Assembly (NCBI RefSeq): GCF_003030465.1 | Contig: NZ_CP028339.1 | Coordinates: forward strand, 2,356,001 to 2,420,000 | Direction: 5' to 3' | Length of the DNA: 64,000 nucleotides | Source of the DNA: Thauera aromatica K172 | GTDB lineage: Bacteria > Pseudomonadota > Gammaproteobacteria > Burkholderiales > Rhodocyclaceae | In this document: piece by piece, positions 55,497 to 64,000 of the stretch | Numbering within the stretch: position 1 is the stretch's first letter | Layout: each line of letters opens with the position of its first letter | Notes under the pieces: model-generated | Seen by the model: the letters and a program-made list of their open reading frames with translations, nothing else | What the model was told of the DNA's origin: nothing | Database searches by the model: none | Program-made: the position numbers and the translations under genes

Positions 55497-56024
55497 TCAG
55501 TTCCCCCCCACGGTGAGTTCGGCGGTCATCCCGTGATGGACCGTGCCGCAGTATTCGAGACACAGGATGCGGTAGCGGCCTTCGCGCTCGAAGGTATGGC
55601 GGATCACGTTGGTGTAGCCGGGCATCGCCTGCACCTGGGCGACGAGCTTCAGCTCGGGGTCGTAGATGCCGAAGCCGTGATTGACATCCGCGCTGGTGAC
55701 GCGGAACTCCACCGGGCGACCGGGTTCGACCCGGTTCGGGCTGAGTTCCCAGTACCACAGGTAGCCCTTCGCCTCGACGACCTGCGCCGCAGCGCCCGCC
55801 TCGCTGGCCCGGGCAGCGTAGGGCAGCGCCCGCAGCGAGTAGATCATCGCCGAGCCCAGGATCAGGGCCAGCACCCAGAACGCACGTGCGCGCAATGCAT
55901 ACGCCCGCCGCGCCAGCCCGGCATAGTCCTGCTCCCGGCGCCGGGAGCTTGCCGCACCATAGGCGAACATCGCGGCGACCAGCGCCATCAGCGCGATCGA
56001 TACCCACCAGGCTGTCTGCTGCAT
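55497..56024 (-). CDS. Cytochrome c oxidase subunit II (CuA subunit)
   Basis: A 175-residue subunit with one N-terminal membrane helix (WWVSIALMALVAAMFAYGAA), a second hydrophobic stretch (AFWVLALILGSAMIYSL) and a cupredoxin domain. The CuA ligands are seen: H in DVNHGFGIYD and CLEYCGTVHHGM near the end. The ATG at 56024 has GAGGGAG upstream and gives the usual N-terminus; an earlier ATG at 56054 does not. It is first in the oxidase operon, behind the promoter at 56073-56101. Confidence 0.9.
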   Translation of the reverse strand: MQQTAWWVSIALMALVAAMFAYGAASSRRREQDYAGLARRAYALRARAFWVLALILGSAMIYSLRALPYAARASEAGAAAQVVEAKGYLWYWELSPNRVEPGRPVEFRVTSADVNHGFGIYDPELKLVAQVQAMPGYTNVIRHTFEREGRYRILCLEYCGTVHHGMTAELTVGGN

Positions 56025-56072
56025 CAGCGATTCTCCCTCGAAAGCGGCCGGCAATCCGGTCCATGCCGTTTC

Positions 56073-56101
56073 TTTATAGTCGGTGCCGATATGTCATGCA
56101 A
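56073..56101 (-). promoter_or_regulatory. Sigma70 promoter of the oxidase operon
   Basis: On the minus strand TTGCAT (56096-56101) and TATAAA (56073-56078) are 17 bases apart. The predicted leader to the subunit II start is about 43 bases. Confidence 0.65.
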
Positions 56102-56177
56102 TGATGTTCACTTTCCGCCCACGGCGACGCCCCGCCTGCTGGCAGGCGGTCGTTCCTTGCGCAAGCGCTCGCCGCTT

Positions 56178-56510
56178 TCAGGACAGCCGCCCGGTTTTCG
56201 CCGCCATGATGAAGTCGTTGTCGTGCAGGCCGCCGATTTTGTGGGTGTACCAGACGATCTCCGCCCAGCCCCAACCGAAATGGACATCCGGATGATGGCC
56301 TTCGGCTTCGGCCAGCTCGCCGACGCGGCACACGAACTCCATCGCCCGGCGGAAATCGGGAAAATCGAAGCGGCGGCTCAGGCGCCGCCCGCCGTCGCCC
56401 AACGACCACTCCGGGATCTGCTGCAGCAAGACCTGCGCCTGCGCTTCGCTCAGCGGCGGGATGCCGCCACGGCAGGGAACGCAGGATTTATCGACCAGAT
56501 CGCCACCCAT
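56178..56510 (-). CDS. phhB: Pterin-4a-carbinolamine dehydratase
   Basis: A 110-residue enzyme that recycles the pterin cofactor of aromatic amino acid hydroxylases. The family motif AEGHHPDVHFGWGWAEIVWY, followed by THKIGGLHDNDFIMAAK, is complete. An N-terminal CVPCRGGIPPLSEAQAQVLL, with two cysteines, is common in bacterial members. The ATG at 56510 has GAGGA five bases upstream. No phenylalanine hydroxylase gene is in the window, so a role as molybdopterin-related or stand-alone dehydratase is also possible. Confidence 0.92.
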   Translation of the reverse strand: MGGDLVDKSCVPCRGGIPPLSEAQAQVLLQQIPEWSLGDGGRRLSRRFDFPDFRRAMEFVCRVGELAEAEGHHPDVHFGWGWAEIVWYTHKIGGLHDNDFIMAAKTGRLS

Positions 56511-56737
56511 GATGTCCTCCTCGCCAGCGGGGCCGGCCGCAGTCGGCCGCAACCCGTGCTGGTTCGAGAAGGCCGGGGCCGGCGAGTTCAATCGGCGCGG
56601 CGCGGGCAGCCCCCCGCGACGGCATCGGGGATCCTCCGCCACGCGACAAGGCCTAAGATACGGTGTGCGCCGATTGCAACCTGCACCGATTGCAGTCCCG
56701 GCGCCTCCCGCTCCACCACGTCCGCAGTCTGCCCCTG

Positions 56738-58072
56738 ATGACACCCGCCACACCGATGACCGATTCCCCGCATCCACTGCGCGCCGTGCGCGGCGAGTTC
56801 GTTCATTTCCTCGCCGACCCGGCGGCGTATGGGGACAACGCGCTCGAACACTTCGTCGACGGCGTTCTCGTCGTCCGCGACGGCCACGTCGCCGAACTCG
56901 GCCCCGCCGCCGCAGTGCTGACCAAACTGCCGGCCGGCACGCCGCTCACCGACTACCGCGGCAAGCTGATCCTGCCCGGCTTCATCGACACCCATATCCA
57001 CTACGCCCAGACCGACATCATCGCCAGCCACGGCGAGCAGCTGCTGACCTGGCTGGAAAAATACACTTTCCCCGCCGAAGCCCGCTTCGCCGACCCGGCG
57101 CACGCCGCCGAAGTCGCCGCGTTTTTCTGCGACGAGCTGCTGAAGAACGGCACCACCACCGCGCTCGCCTTCGCCACCGTGCATCCGGCCTCGGTCGATG
57201 CGCTGTTCACCGCCGCACAACGCCGCCGGATGCGTCTGATCGCCGGCAAGGTGCTGATGGACCGTCACTGCCCGGACTTCCTGCGCGACACCGCCGCCCG
57301 CGGCGCGGCCGAATCGAAGGCCCTGATCGAGCGCTGGCACGGTCGCGACCGCCTGCTGTACGCACTCACACCGCGTTTCGCGCCGACGTCGACACCGGAG
57401 CAGATGCGCCTTGCCGGGCGCCTGTTCGCCGAGCACCCCGGCGTCTACCTGCAGTCCCACGTCGCCGAGAACCGTGCCGAGGCCGACTGGGTCGCCCGCC
57501 TCTACCCCGAAGCGCGCAGCTACCTCGGCGTCTATGACCGCTTCGGCCAGCTCGGCGCGCGCGCGGTGTTCGCTCACTGCCTCTGGCTCGACGACGCCGA
57601 CCGCCGGCGCATCGCCGACACCGGCACGGCGATCAGCTTTTGCCCGACCGCCAACCTCTTTCTCGGCTCGGGCCTGTTCGATCTCGGGCGTGCCCGGGCA
57701 CTGGGCATCCGCGTCGGGCTGGGCACCGACATCGGCGCCGGCACCAGCTTTTCGATGCTGCAGACGCTGAGCGAGGCCTACAAGGTGCTGCAGCTCAGCG
57801 GCCAGACGCTGTCGGCGGCAAGCGCCTTCCACCTCGCCACCCTGGGCGGCGCCCACAGCCTCTACCTGGACGGGCGGATCGGCAACTTCCTCCCCGGCAA
57901 GGAGGCCGACTTCGTCGTTCTCGACCCACGGGCGACACCGCTGCTGGCGCGGCGCAGCGCCGGGTGCACGACCCTGGGCGAACGCTTGTTCGTGCTGATG
58001 ATGCTGGGCGACGACCGCGCGGTGGCTGCGACCCACGTGCTCGGCGAGGTCACCTGGCAGCGCCCGGAATAG
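56738..58072 (+). CDS. guaD: Guanine deaminase
   Basis: A metal-dependent amidohydrolase converting guanine to xanthine, 444 residues. Zinc-binding HIHYAQTD near 85 (HxH), LQSHVAENRAEADW near 238, HCLWLDDADRRRIADTGTAI near 280 and the catalytic D in GLGTDIGAGTSFSMLQ near 330 define the guanine-deaminase subgroup, together with FCPTANLFLGSGLF. The ATG at 56738 or 56756 could start it; neither has a strong ribosome binding site. It is divergent from phhB. Confidence 0.92.
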   Translation: MTPATPMTDSPHPLRAVRGEFVHFLADPAAYGDNALEHFVDGVLVVRDGHVAELGPAAAVLTKLPAGTPLTDYRGKLILPGFIDTHIHYAQTDIIASHGEQLLTWLEKYTFPAEARFADPAHAAEVAAFFCDELLKNGTTTALAFATVHPASVDALFTAAQRRRMRLIAGKVLMDRHCPDFLRDTAARGAAESKALIERWHGRDRLLYALTPRFAPTSTPEQMRLAGRLFAEHPGVYLQSHVAENRAEADWVARLYPEARSYLGVYDRFGQLGARAVFAHCLWLDDADRRRIADTGTAISFCPTANLFLGSGLFDLGRARALGIRVGLGTDIGAGTSFSMLQTLSEAYKVLQLSGQTLSAASAFHLATLGGAHSLYLDGRIGNFLPGKEADFVVLDPRATPLLARRSAGCTTLGERLFVLMMLGDDRAVAATHVLGEVTWQRPE

Positions 58073-58145
58073 CTTTCACGAAAACGTTTTGCAAGCTCCT
58101 GTTCCCTTTGCGAACATCGTCCACCGCTTGCGGGCGATGGGATGC

Positions 58146-59300
58146 TCAGAGCTCGCGCTGCCGACCGTACTGGATCAGCGCCGGCGCGATCGCTTCGAGC
58201 CCGAGCACGCGCCCCGCCGCACCGAGACGGATCGCCTCCCTGGGCATGCCGAACACCACCGAGCTGGCTTCGTCCTGGGCGACGGTGGCCGCCCCCGCGT
58301 CGAACAGCTCGCGCAGGCCGCGCGCGCCGTCATCGCCCATACCGGTCATGATCACGCCCATCGCATTGCGCCCGGCATGTCTGGCGACCGAGCGGAACAG
58401 CACATCGACCGACGGCCGATGCCGGTTCACCGGCGGCCCATCGCGGACTTCGACGAGGTAATGCGCGCCGCTGCGCCGCACCGTCAGATGGCGGCCACCG
58501 GGTGCGATCAGCGCCCGTCCGGCGATCACGCGCTGGCCGTCCTGCGCTTCCAGCACTTCGATCGCGCACAGCTGGTTCAGGCGCTGGGCGAACAGCTCGG
58601 TGAACTTCTCCGGCATGTGCTGCACCACGACGAGGCCCGGAATGGTGCGTGGCAAGGCACGCAGCACCACCTCCAGCGCCTGGGTGCCGCCGGTCGAAGT
58701 GCCGATCGCGATCAGGCGGTCGGTGGTCTCGGCCAGCGCTTCGTGCCCGGCGGTCGCCGGCGGCCGTGCCCCCTGCGCCCCGTCCGGCAAAGAGGGCGAG
58801 GATGAGGCGGGCGGCGGCATCCGCCCCGGCGTCGCGGCGGCCAGCTTCATCGCCCGCATGTTCGCCCGCGCCGCCGAGCGCACTGCGCTCACCACTTCGG
58901 CCGCCGAATCGTTGAGGAAATGCTTCAGCCCGAGCGTGGGCTTGGTGATGATCGACACCGCGCCAGCGGCCAGCGCCTGCATCGTGGTTTCCGCCCCCCG
59001 GCTGGTGAGCGTGGAGCAGATGATCACCGGTGTCGGGCGCTCGGCCATGATCCGCTTCAGGAAAGTGATGCCGTCCATGCGCGGCATCTCGACGTCGAGC
59101 AGGATGACATCGGGCCAGGCCTGGCGCATCTTGTCGAGCGCAAACACCGGATCGGAGGCGGTGGCGATCACTTCGATGCCCGGCGCCCGGCGCAGCACTT
59201 CGCCCATCACCTGGCGGACGACCGCCGAGTCGTCGACGATCAGTACCCGGATCGGGTTGCGCGCCCCCCTGCTTCCCGCTTCGCCCACGACCGCACTCAT
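58146..59300 (-). CDS. cheB: Chemotaxis response regulator methylesterase CheB
   Basis: A 384-residue enzyme that removes methyl groups and deamidates receptors when phosphorylated by CheA. Receiver domain [16 protein letters not shown] with D in [12 protein letters not shown], a flexible linker of about 60 residues, then the esterase domain with the triad S in [13 protein letters not shown] in [13 protein letters not shown] and D in [12 protein letters not shown]. The start overlaps the cheD stop by one base (TGATG). It is last in the chemotaxis operon that begins beyond the window edge. Confidence 0.95.
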   Translation of the reverse strand: MSAVVGEAGSRGARNPIRVLIVDDSAVVRQVMGEVLRRAPGIEVIATASDPVFALDKMRQAWPDVILLDVEMPRMDGITFLKRIMAERPTPVIICSTLTSRGAETTMQALAAGAVSIITKPTLGLKHFLNDSAAEVVSAVRSAARANMRAMKLAAATPGRMPPPASSSPSLPDGAQGARPPATAGHEALAETTDRLIAIGTSTGGTQALEVVLRALPRTIPGLVVVQHMPEKFTELFAQRLNQLCAIEVLEAQDGQRVIAGRALIAPGGRHLTVRRSGAHYLVEVRDGPPVNRHRPSVDVLFRSVARHAGRNAMGVIMTGMGDDGARGLRELFDAGAATVAQDEASSVVFGMPREAIRLGAAGRVLGLEAIAPALIQYGRQREL

Positions 59301-59836
59301 CACAGCGCCCCTGTCGCTGCACCGTCCGGCACCGGCGCCAGCGTCGAATCGGCGACGTGGCGCACCCACACTTCCCCGCTGCCGACCTCGAAGATCACGC
59401 TGCGATGCCCGTCGCCGGCGAGGTGGGAAGCCTTGATCCGGAAGCCGTGCTGACGCAGCAGGCGCTGCCCGGCCTCGATGTTGCGGTTGCCGATCTCCAT
59501 CGATTCGTTCCCTTCCCGGTTGCGCGGCGTGCGGAACATCCGCCCGCCGCCGAACAGCTTGACCTGGTATTCGCCCGGCCGGGTGCCCTGCGCGCGCAGC
59601 TCGCGCAGGAACAGCGCGATCGCATCGTCGGCATAGCGCCCGTCGAGCGCCTGTCCACCGCGCCGGCTGCGCGCCGGCAGCATGTAATGGCACATTCCGC
59701 CGTGGCGCAGTCGGGGATGCCACAGGGTGATCGACACGCAGGAGCCGAGCAGGGTCCGGATGCGGGTGTCGCGGTCGCCGAAGTAGAAGTCGCCCGGCTG
59801 CAGGAAAATGTCGATCACATGGCGGCCGCCACCCAT
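59300..59836 (-). CDS. cheD: Chemoreceptor glutamine deamidase CheD (second copy)
   Basis: A 178-residue deamidase. Catalytic C in [15 protein letters not shown] (near 31), H in [11 protein letters not shown] (near 50), with [13 protein letters not shown] and [20 protein letters not shown]. In the second motif most CheD proteins have GGMNH; here it is GGMCH, an added cysteine next to the catalytic histidine. Starts and stops overlap cheR and cheB by 1-4 bases, indicating coupling. It is divergent in sequence from the CheD at 37513. Confidence 0.9.
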   Translation of the reverse strand: MGGGRHVIDIFLQPGDFYFGDRDTRIRTLLGSCVSITLWHPRLRHGGMCHYMLPARSRRGGQALDGRYADDAIALFLRELRAQGTRPGEYQVKLFGGGRMFRTPRNREGNESMEIGNRNIEAGQRLLRQHGFRIKASHLAGDGHRSVIFEVGSGEVWVRHVADSTLAPVPDGAATGAL

Positions 59837-60654
59837 CACAGGATCCGCCGATACACCGTCGGCCGCTCCTGGCGCAACGCGGTGCAGACGCCGTTGAGGG
59901 TTTCCGAGTGGCCGACGAACAGCCAGCCGCCCGGCTTCAGCTGGCGGGCGATGCGGGCGACGATCTGCTGCTTGGTCGGCAGATCGAAGTAGATCAGCAC
60001 GTTGCGCAGGAACACGACGTCGAACTCGCCCACCCCGGCGAGCGACTCGTTCAGGTTGACCTGGGCAAAGCGCACCCGCTGGCGCAGCGCGGGCATCACC
60101 TGCAAGGTGCCGGCGCGGCTGCCGATGCCGCGCAGGCAGAAGCGCCCGAGGTAGTCGCGGGAAATGCCGTCGATGCGGTTCATCGCGTAGATGCCGGTGC
60201 GCGCCTTGTCCACGACCTCGCGGCTGATGTCCGAACCGAACACCTGCCACGGGTGCTGCTCGCCGAGGCGGTCCATCAGCACCATCGCGATGCTGTAGGC
60301 CTCTTCCCCGGAAGAGCTGGCCGCACTCCAGACCCGCAGCGCACGCCCGCGCGGCACGGCATCGAGCACCGGACCGGCGAGATACTCGAAATGCTTCGGT
60401 TCGCGGAAGAAGTAAGTCTCGTGGGTGGTCAGCAGATCGACCATGCGCTGGAATTCGTCGGGCGCGCCACCGCCGGTGACGACCCGGTAATAGTCGCCGT
60501 AGCTGGGCAAGGCCAGCGCCCTCAGGCGCCGGTTGAGGCGCCCGCTGACCAGATGCTTCTTCGACGACGGCAGGTCGACACCGGCGGCACGGCGCATCAG
60601 CGCACGAAACTGGCTGAACTCGGTGTCGCTGATGGTGATTTCGCGGCGGTACAT
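59836..60654 (-). CDS. cheR: Chemotaxis protein methyltransferase CheR (second copy)
   Basis: A 272-residue methyltransferase. [20 protein letters not shown] (CheR_N), then [60 protein letters not shown] and [10 protein letters not shown]. It is shorter than the first CheR and lacks its N-terminal extension. It lies 9 bases after cheW and overlaps cheD by 1 base. Confidence 0.94.
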   Translation of the reverse strand: MYRREITISDTEFSQFRALMRRAAGVDLPSSKKHLVSGRLNRRLRALALPSYGDYYRVVTGGGAPDEFQRMVDLLTTHETYFFREPKHFEYLAGPVLDAVPRGRALRVWSAASSSGEEAYSIAMVLMDRLGEQHPWQVFGSDISREVVDKARTGIYAMNRIDGISRDYLGRFCLRGIGSRAGTLQVMPALRQRVRFAQVNLNESLAGVGEFDVVFLRNVLIYFDLPTKQQIVARIARQLKPGGWLFVGHSETLNGVCTALRQERPTVYRRIL

Positions 60655-60663
60655 GCAGACTCG

Positions 60664-61197
60664 TCAGGGCGTCGCATGGCCACCCTCGGCGAGGGTGGCG
60701 AAGGTGGCGATCTCATCGACCGAGAACACCCGGCCGACGTCGAGGACGACGATGAAGCGTCCTCCGACCCGCGCCATCCCGGCGATGAAGTCGGTCCGGA
60801 TGCGCGCCCCAAAGCTGGGCGCAGGCTCGATCTCCGCGCCCCCGATCTCGAGCACTTCACTCACGCCGTCGACCAGCACGCCCAGCGTCTGCCGCTGCGC
60901 CCCCCCGCCGCCTTCCACCTCCACGATGACGATGCACGAGCGCCGCCCCACCGTCGAGCGCGCCCGGCCGAAGCGCGCCGACAGATCGATCACCGGCACT
61001 ACCGCGCCGCGCAGGTTGATCACCCCACGCACCGTCGGCGGCGTCATCGGCACCTCGGTCAGGCTGCCGTATTCGATGATCTCGCGGATCTGCAGGATGT
61101 CGATCGCGAATGTCTCGCCGTTCAGCATGAACACCAGGTACTGCCCCCCGCTCGAACCCGTGGGCGCACCAGCAACGGTCAGGTTGGTTTCCGACAT
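60664..61197 (-). CDS. cheW: Chemotaxis coupling protein CheW
   Basis: A 177-residue adaptor between receptors and CheA. QYLVFMLNGETFAIDILQIR, VRGVINLRGAVVPVIDLSAR and GVLVDGVSEVLEIGGAEIEP are the standard CheW strands, and the conserved arginine of NLRG is present. A short glycine-rich insertion (VEGGGGAQRQ) lies in the middle. The ATG at 61197 follows the receptor stop by 13 bases. Confidence 0.94.
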   Translation of the reverse strand: MSETNLTVAGAPTGSSGGQYLVFMLNGETFAIDILQIREIIEYGSLTEVPMTPPTVRGVINLRGAVVPVIDLSARFGRARSTVGRRSCIVIVEVEGGGGAQRQTLGVLVDGVSEVLEIGGAEIEPAPSFGARIRTDFIAGMARVGGRFIVVLDVGRVFSVDEIATFATLAEGGHATP

Positions 61198-61210
61198 GGC
61201 CTCGCCCCGC

Positions 61211-62854
61211 TCAGAAACGCACGTACTCGGCGTCTCCGGCCGCCACCAGCGCCGGTTGCGCGAGCCGGCGCGGCGTCCCTCCACCCGGACGGCCTCCGCC
61301 CGGACGGCGCAGCGTCACCTCCGCCTCGCCCACCTCGCCCGTTTGTCCTTCGAGCCGGAACTGCCCCACCAGCTGCTGCAGCTGCGCCGCCTGGCTGCTC
61401 ATCTCCTCGGCGGTCGCCGACAGTTCCTCCGAGGCCGACGCGTTCTGCTGCGTGGTCTGGCTGATCTGCCCCATCGCAATGTTGATCTGCCCCGCCCCCG
61501 CCGACTGCTCTTCCGAAGCCGCGGTGATCTCCTGCACCAGCTCGGCCGTGCGCCGGATCGACGGCACCATCTCATCGAGCAGCGCCCCCGCGCGCTCGGC
61601 CGTCTTCACGCTCGTGCCGGCCAGCTCGCCGATCTCCTGCGCTGCCACCTGGCTGCGCTCGGCCAGCTTCCTCACTTCGGCCGCCACCACCGCGAAGCCC
61701 TTGCCGTGCTCGCCCGCGCGCGCCGCCTCGATCGCCGCGTTGAGCGCCAGCAGGTTGGTCTGGTAGGCAATGTCATCGACGATGCCGATCTTGTCCGCGA
61801 TCGACTTCATCGCCTCCACCGTCGCCCGCACCGCCTCGCCGCCCTCGCTCGCGTCGCTCGCCGACTTGCTCGCGATGCCGTCGGTCACCCGCGCGTTCTC
61901 CGTGTTCTGCCCGATCGAGGCCGACATCTGCTCGATCGAGGCCGTCGTCTCTTCCAGGCTCGCCGCCTGCTCCGACGAGCCCTGCGCCAGCGACTGCGAG
62001 GTCGCGCTCACTTCTTCCGACGCCGCCGACAGCGAATCGGCCGCCGCCCTCACCTTGCCCACCGTCTGCGACAAACTCCCCACCATGCACTGCATCGCGT
62101 ACAGCAGGCTCGACTGGTCGCCCTTGCGCAGCTTCACCGCCACCGTCAGGTCGCCGCCCGCGACCCGCTGCGCGACCTCCGCCGCGTACCCCGGCTCGCC
62201 TCCCAGCTGGCGCACCAGGCTGCGCCCGATCAGCACCGCAACCACCAGCCCGAGCAGCACCGCCGCGCCGCCCAGCGCCGAAATCAGCATCACCGCCTCG
62301 GCGACGCGCTCGTTGGTCACGCTGCCGCCCTTGTCCATCAGCGCATCGCCGACCGACACCACGTCATTGACCCGCTTGCGGTACTGGGTGGCGACCGCGC
62401 TGTACTCGCCGAGCAGATACTCGCGCGCTTCTTCGCGGCGGCCCTCGTCGACGAGCTTCATCAGCTGATCCTGCATCGGAATGTACTGCTCGCGGCTGTC
62501 GACCACCGCCTTGAACAGCTCCTTGCCGCGCGGCGTCGCCAGCTTCGGCCCGAGCTCGGCCCAGGTCTCGCCGAGCAGCTTGCGCCCGCCCAGGATCCGC
62601 TCCTTGGCCTTCTGGATGCGCTCCGGGTTGTCGGCGATCACCAGATCGCGCCCGCCCATCGCGACTTCATTCACCCCCACCAGGCCGTTCTGCAGCATCT
62701 GCACCTTGGGCCAGGTTTCATGAACCATCTCGTCCACATCGGCGTTGATCAGCATCAGGCGCTGGATGCTGATGCCCGCCACCAGCACCAGCAGCACCAG
62801 CACCACGCCAAAGCCCAGCCCGAGCTTCACGCTCACTTTCATGTTTCTGAACAC
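61211..62854 (-). CDS. Methyl-accepting chemotaxis protein (four-helix-bundle sensor)
   Basis: A 547-residue receptor. N-terminal helix ([20 protein letters not shown]), a four-helix-bundle ligand domain to about residue 190 ([20 protein letters not shown]), a second helix ([20 protein letters not shown]), HAMP, and the signalling hairpin [20 protein letters not shown]. It ends in EYVRF, an aromatic-x-x-aromatic pentapeptide. The GTG at 62854 is preferred, as GGAG lies six bases upstream and it yields the family start (M)[15 protein letters not shown]; an ATG at 62842 lacks a binding site. It lies inside the che operon between cheA and cheW. Confidence 0.9.
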   Translation of the reverse strand: MFRNMKVSVKLGLGFGVVLVLLVLVAGISIQRLMLINADVDEMVHETWPKVQMLQNGLVGVNEVAMGGRDLVIADNPERIQKAKERILGGRKLLGETWAELGPKLATPRGKELFKAVVDSREQYIPMQDQLMKLVDEGRREEAREYLLGEYSAVATQYRKRVNDVVSVGDALMDKGGSVTNERVAEAVMLISALGGAAVLLGLVVAVLIGRSLVRQLGGEPGYAAEVAQRVAGGDLTVAVKLRKGDQSSLLYAMQCMVGSLSQTVGKVRAAADSLSAASEEVSATSQSLAQGSSEQAASLEETTASIEQMSASIGQNTENARVTDGIASKSASDASEGGEAVRATVEAMKSIADKIGIVDDIAYQTNLLALNAAIEAARAGEHGKGFAVVAAEVRKLAERSQVAAQEIGELAGTSVKTAERAGALLDEMVPSIRRTAELVQEITAASEEQSAGAGQINIAMGQISQTTQQNASASEELSATAEEMSSQAAQLQQLVGQFRLEGQTGEVGEAEVTLRRPGGGRPGGGTPRRLAQPALVAAGDAEYVRF

Positions 62855-62931
62855 TGCTTTCTCCGCTTGTGATTTTGCCTTGCCTGCAGGATGCACACTT
62901 CCTTGCGCACCCCACCGTTTCTTCTCGCCGG

Positions 62932-64000
62932 CTATGCGGCGAGCGCGCGCGCGCGTTGCCCGCTGCCGGTCAACCGGCCTTCGTGCGCGATCGCGCGCTG
63001 GACCAGTTGCGGCACATCCAGGATCAGTGCCACTTCGCCGGTCCCCAGGATCGTCGACCCGGCGATTCCCGCGACCTTCTCAAACAGCCGGCCGAGCGGC
63101 TTGATCACCGTCTGGCACTCGCCCAGCAGCCGGTCCACCACGATCCCGGCCTGGCGCCCGGCGAAGCGCACCACCACCACGCTCTGGCGCGCGGGCGATT
63201 CGCCCGCGATGGCGAACATCCGGCGCAGGCGCACGAAAGGCAGCACCTGGTCGCGCAGGTTCAGGTAGGCCGCCTCGCCGACGCCGTCGGGCAGCTCGAT
63301 GCATTCGAGCACCGCGTCGAGCGGCAGGATGAAGCTGGCCTCGCCGACGCCAACCCTGAAACCGTCGATGATCGCCAGCGTCAGCGGCAGGCACAGCCGC
63401 ATCGTCGTGCCCCGCCCGGGCGTGCTGTCGATGTCGAGGCTGCCGCGCAAGGCCTCGACATTGCTCTTGACCACGTCCATGCCGACGCCGCGCCCGGACA
63501 GGTTGGTGACCTGGCTGGCGGTGGAGAAACCGGGCTCGAGGATCAGGCGATGGATTTCCGCCGTCGTCAGATGGGCCTCGGGCGCCACCAGGCCGCGTTC
63601 GACCGCTTTGGCGAAAATGCGCCCGGGGTCGAGCCCGGCGCCGTCGTCGGCCACTTCGATGACGATGCTGCCGCTTTCGTGGTAGGCATCGAGCTGCAGC
63701 GTGCCGCGCGCCGGCTTGCCCGCCGCCAGCCGGCGTTCGGGCGACTCGATGCCGTGGTCGATGGCGTTGCGCACCAGGTGCATCAGCGGATCGCCGATCT
63801 TCTCCACCATCGACTTGTCGAGCTCAGTCTCGGCGCCGCCGATACGCAGCTCGATGTCCTTGCCCAGTTCGCGCGAGACGTCGCGCACCACGCGCGGGAA
63901 GCGGTTGAACACTTCGCCGATCGGCGTCATGCGCAGGCGCAGCGCGGCGTCGCGCACATCCTCGACCAGACGCAGCAGGTTGGAGGCGGTCTCGTGCAGT
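62932..64000 (-). CDS. cheA: Chemotaxis histidine kinase CheA (C-terminal part, runs off the window)
   Basis: The last 356 or so residues of CheA are present. Visible: end of the dimerisation region ([20 protein letters not shown]), ATP-binding domain with [16 protein letters not shown] (N box), [14 protein letters not shown] and [20 protein letters not shown] (G boxes), [20 protein letters not shown], then the CheW-like regulatory domain ([16 protein letters not shown] ... [15 protein letters not shown]). The phosphotransfer histidine domain lies beyond position 64000. It is transcribed ahead of the receptor, cheW, cheR, cheD and cheB. Confidence 0.95.
   Translation of the reverse strand, partial: LHETASNLLRLVEDVRDAALRLRMTPIGEVFNRFPRVVRDVSRELGKDIELRIGGAETELDKSMVEKIGDPLMHLVRNAIDHGIESPERRLAAGKPARGTLQLDAYHESGSIVIEVADDGAGLDPGRIFAKAVERGLVAPEAHLTTAEIHRLILEPGFSTASQVTNLSGRGVGMDVVKSNVEALRGSLDIDSTPGRGTTMRLCLPLTLAIIDGFRVGVGEASFILPLDAVLECIELPDGVGEAAYLNLRDQVLPFVRLRRMFAIAGESPARQSVVVVRFAGRQAGIVVDRLLGECQTVIKPLGRLFEKVAGIAGSTILGTGEVALILDVPQLVQRAIAHEGRLTGSGQRARALAA

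Noticed and set aside
54044-55516. 490-codon open frame antisense to oxidase subunit I
   Set aside because: Gln/His/Asp/Glu-rich reverse image of membrane helices; not a plausible protein.

Overview
The window is a G+C-rich, gene-dense bacterial chromosome segment. Its gene content fits a betaproteobacterium of the Rhodocyclales (Thauera, Azoarcus or Aromatoleum type): vanillate demethylase, a tetrathionate respiration cluster, several chemotaxis loci, an Xps-type type II secretion operon and a B12-dependent ribonucleotide reductase. The placement is inferred from gene content only; no rRNA or tRNA gene is visible.

Layout. 0.1-2.2 kb: MoxR ATPase and VWA-protein pair. 2.2-4.4 kb: MarR regulator, divergent from a ClC chloride/proton antiporter. 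4.4-7.5 kb: vanR-vanA-vanB with two TGTATACA operators before vanR. 7.6-10.2 kb: htpG with a textbook heat-shock promoter, and greB. 10.4-13.3 kb: YdcH-like protein, alpha/beta hydrolase, DUF2189-type membrane protein, EEP-family phosphatase/nuclease. 13.4-17.5 kb: two divergent secreted enzymes, a lipase-like hydrolase and a subtilisin-type protease, which share a homologous C-terminal module. 17.6-19.65 kb: remnant of one IS3-family element butted against a complete second one. 19.6-33.2 kb, all on the minus strand: two glycosyltransferases and a CmcI-like enzyme, then gspE-F-G-H-I-J-K-L-M-N(C)-D. The secretin gene is cut at its 3' end by the IS. 33.7-41.0 kb: two very large, nearly duplicate Aer-like chemoreceptors flanking cheR and cheD. 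41.0-49.0 kb: a decayed nuclease fragment, then ttrS-ttrR convergent with ttrB-ttrC-ttrA. 49.3-52.4 kb: nrdJ behind a NrdR-like palindrome. 52.5-56.1 kb: small zinc-ribbon membrane protein and a heme-copper oxidase group (subunits II and I, SCO protein, membrane protein). 56.2-58.1 kb: pterin carbinolamine dehydratase and guanine deaminase. 58.1-64.0 kb: minus-strand chemotaxis operon cheA(partial)-mcp-cheW-cheR-cheD-cheB.

How it fits together. Much of the window concerns electron-acceptor use and sensing: tetrathionate reductase with its own two-component system, an O2-reducing oxidase, FAD-PAS (Aer-type) redox receptors, and two sets of adaptation enzymes (CheR, CheD, CheB). All three chemoreceptors end in an aromatic-x-x-aromatic pentapeptide, so CheR/CheB are probably tethered to them. 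The Xps-type secretion operon probably lost function when the IS3 element removed the end of the secretin. The main surprises are the truncated secretin, the shared C-terminal module of the two secreted enzymes, the receptor duplication with a nearly 0.9-kb identical block, and a nuclease pseudogene related to an intact gene 28 kb away.
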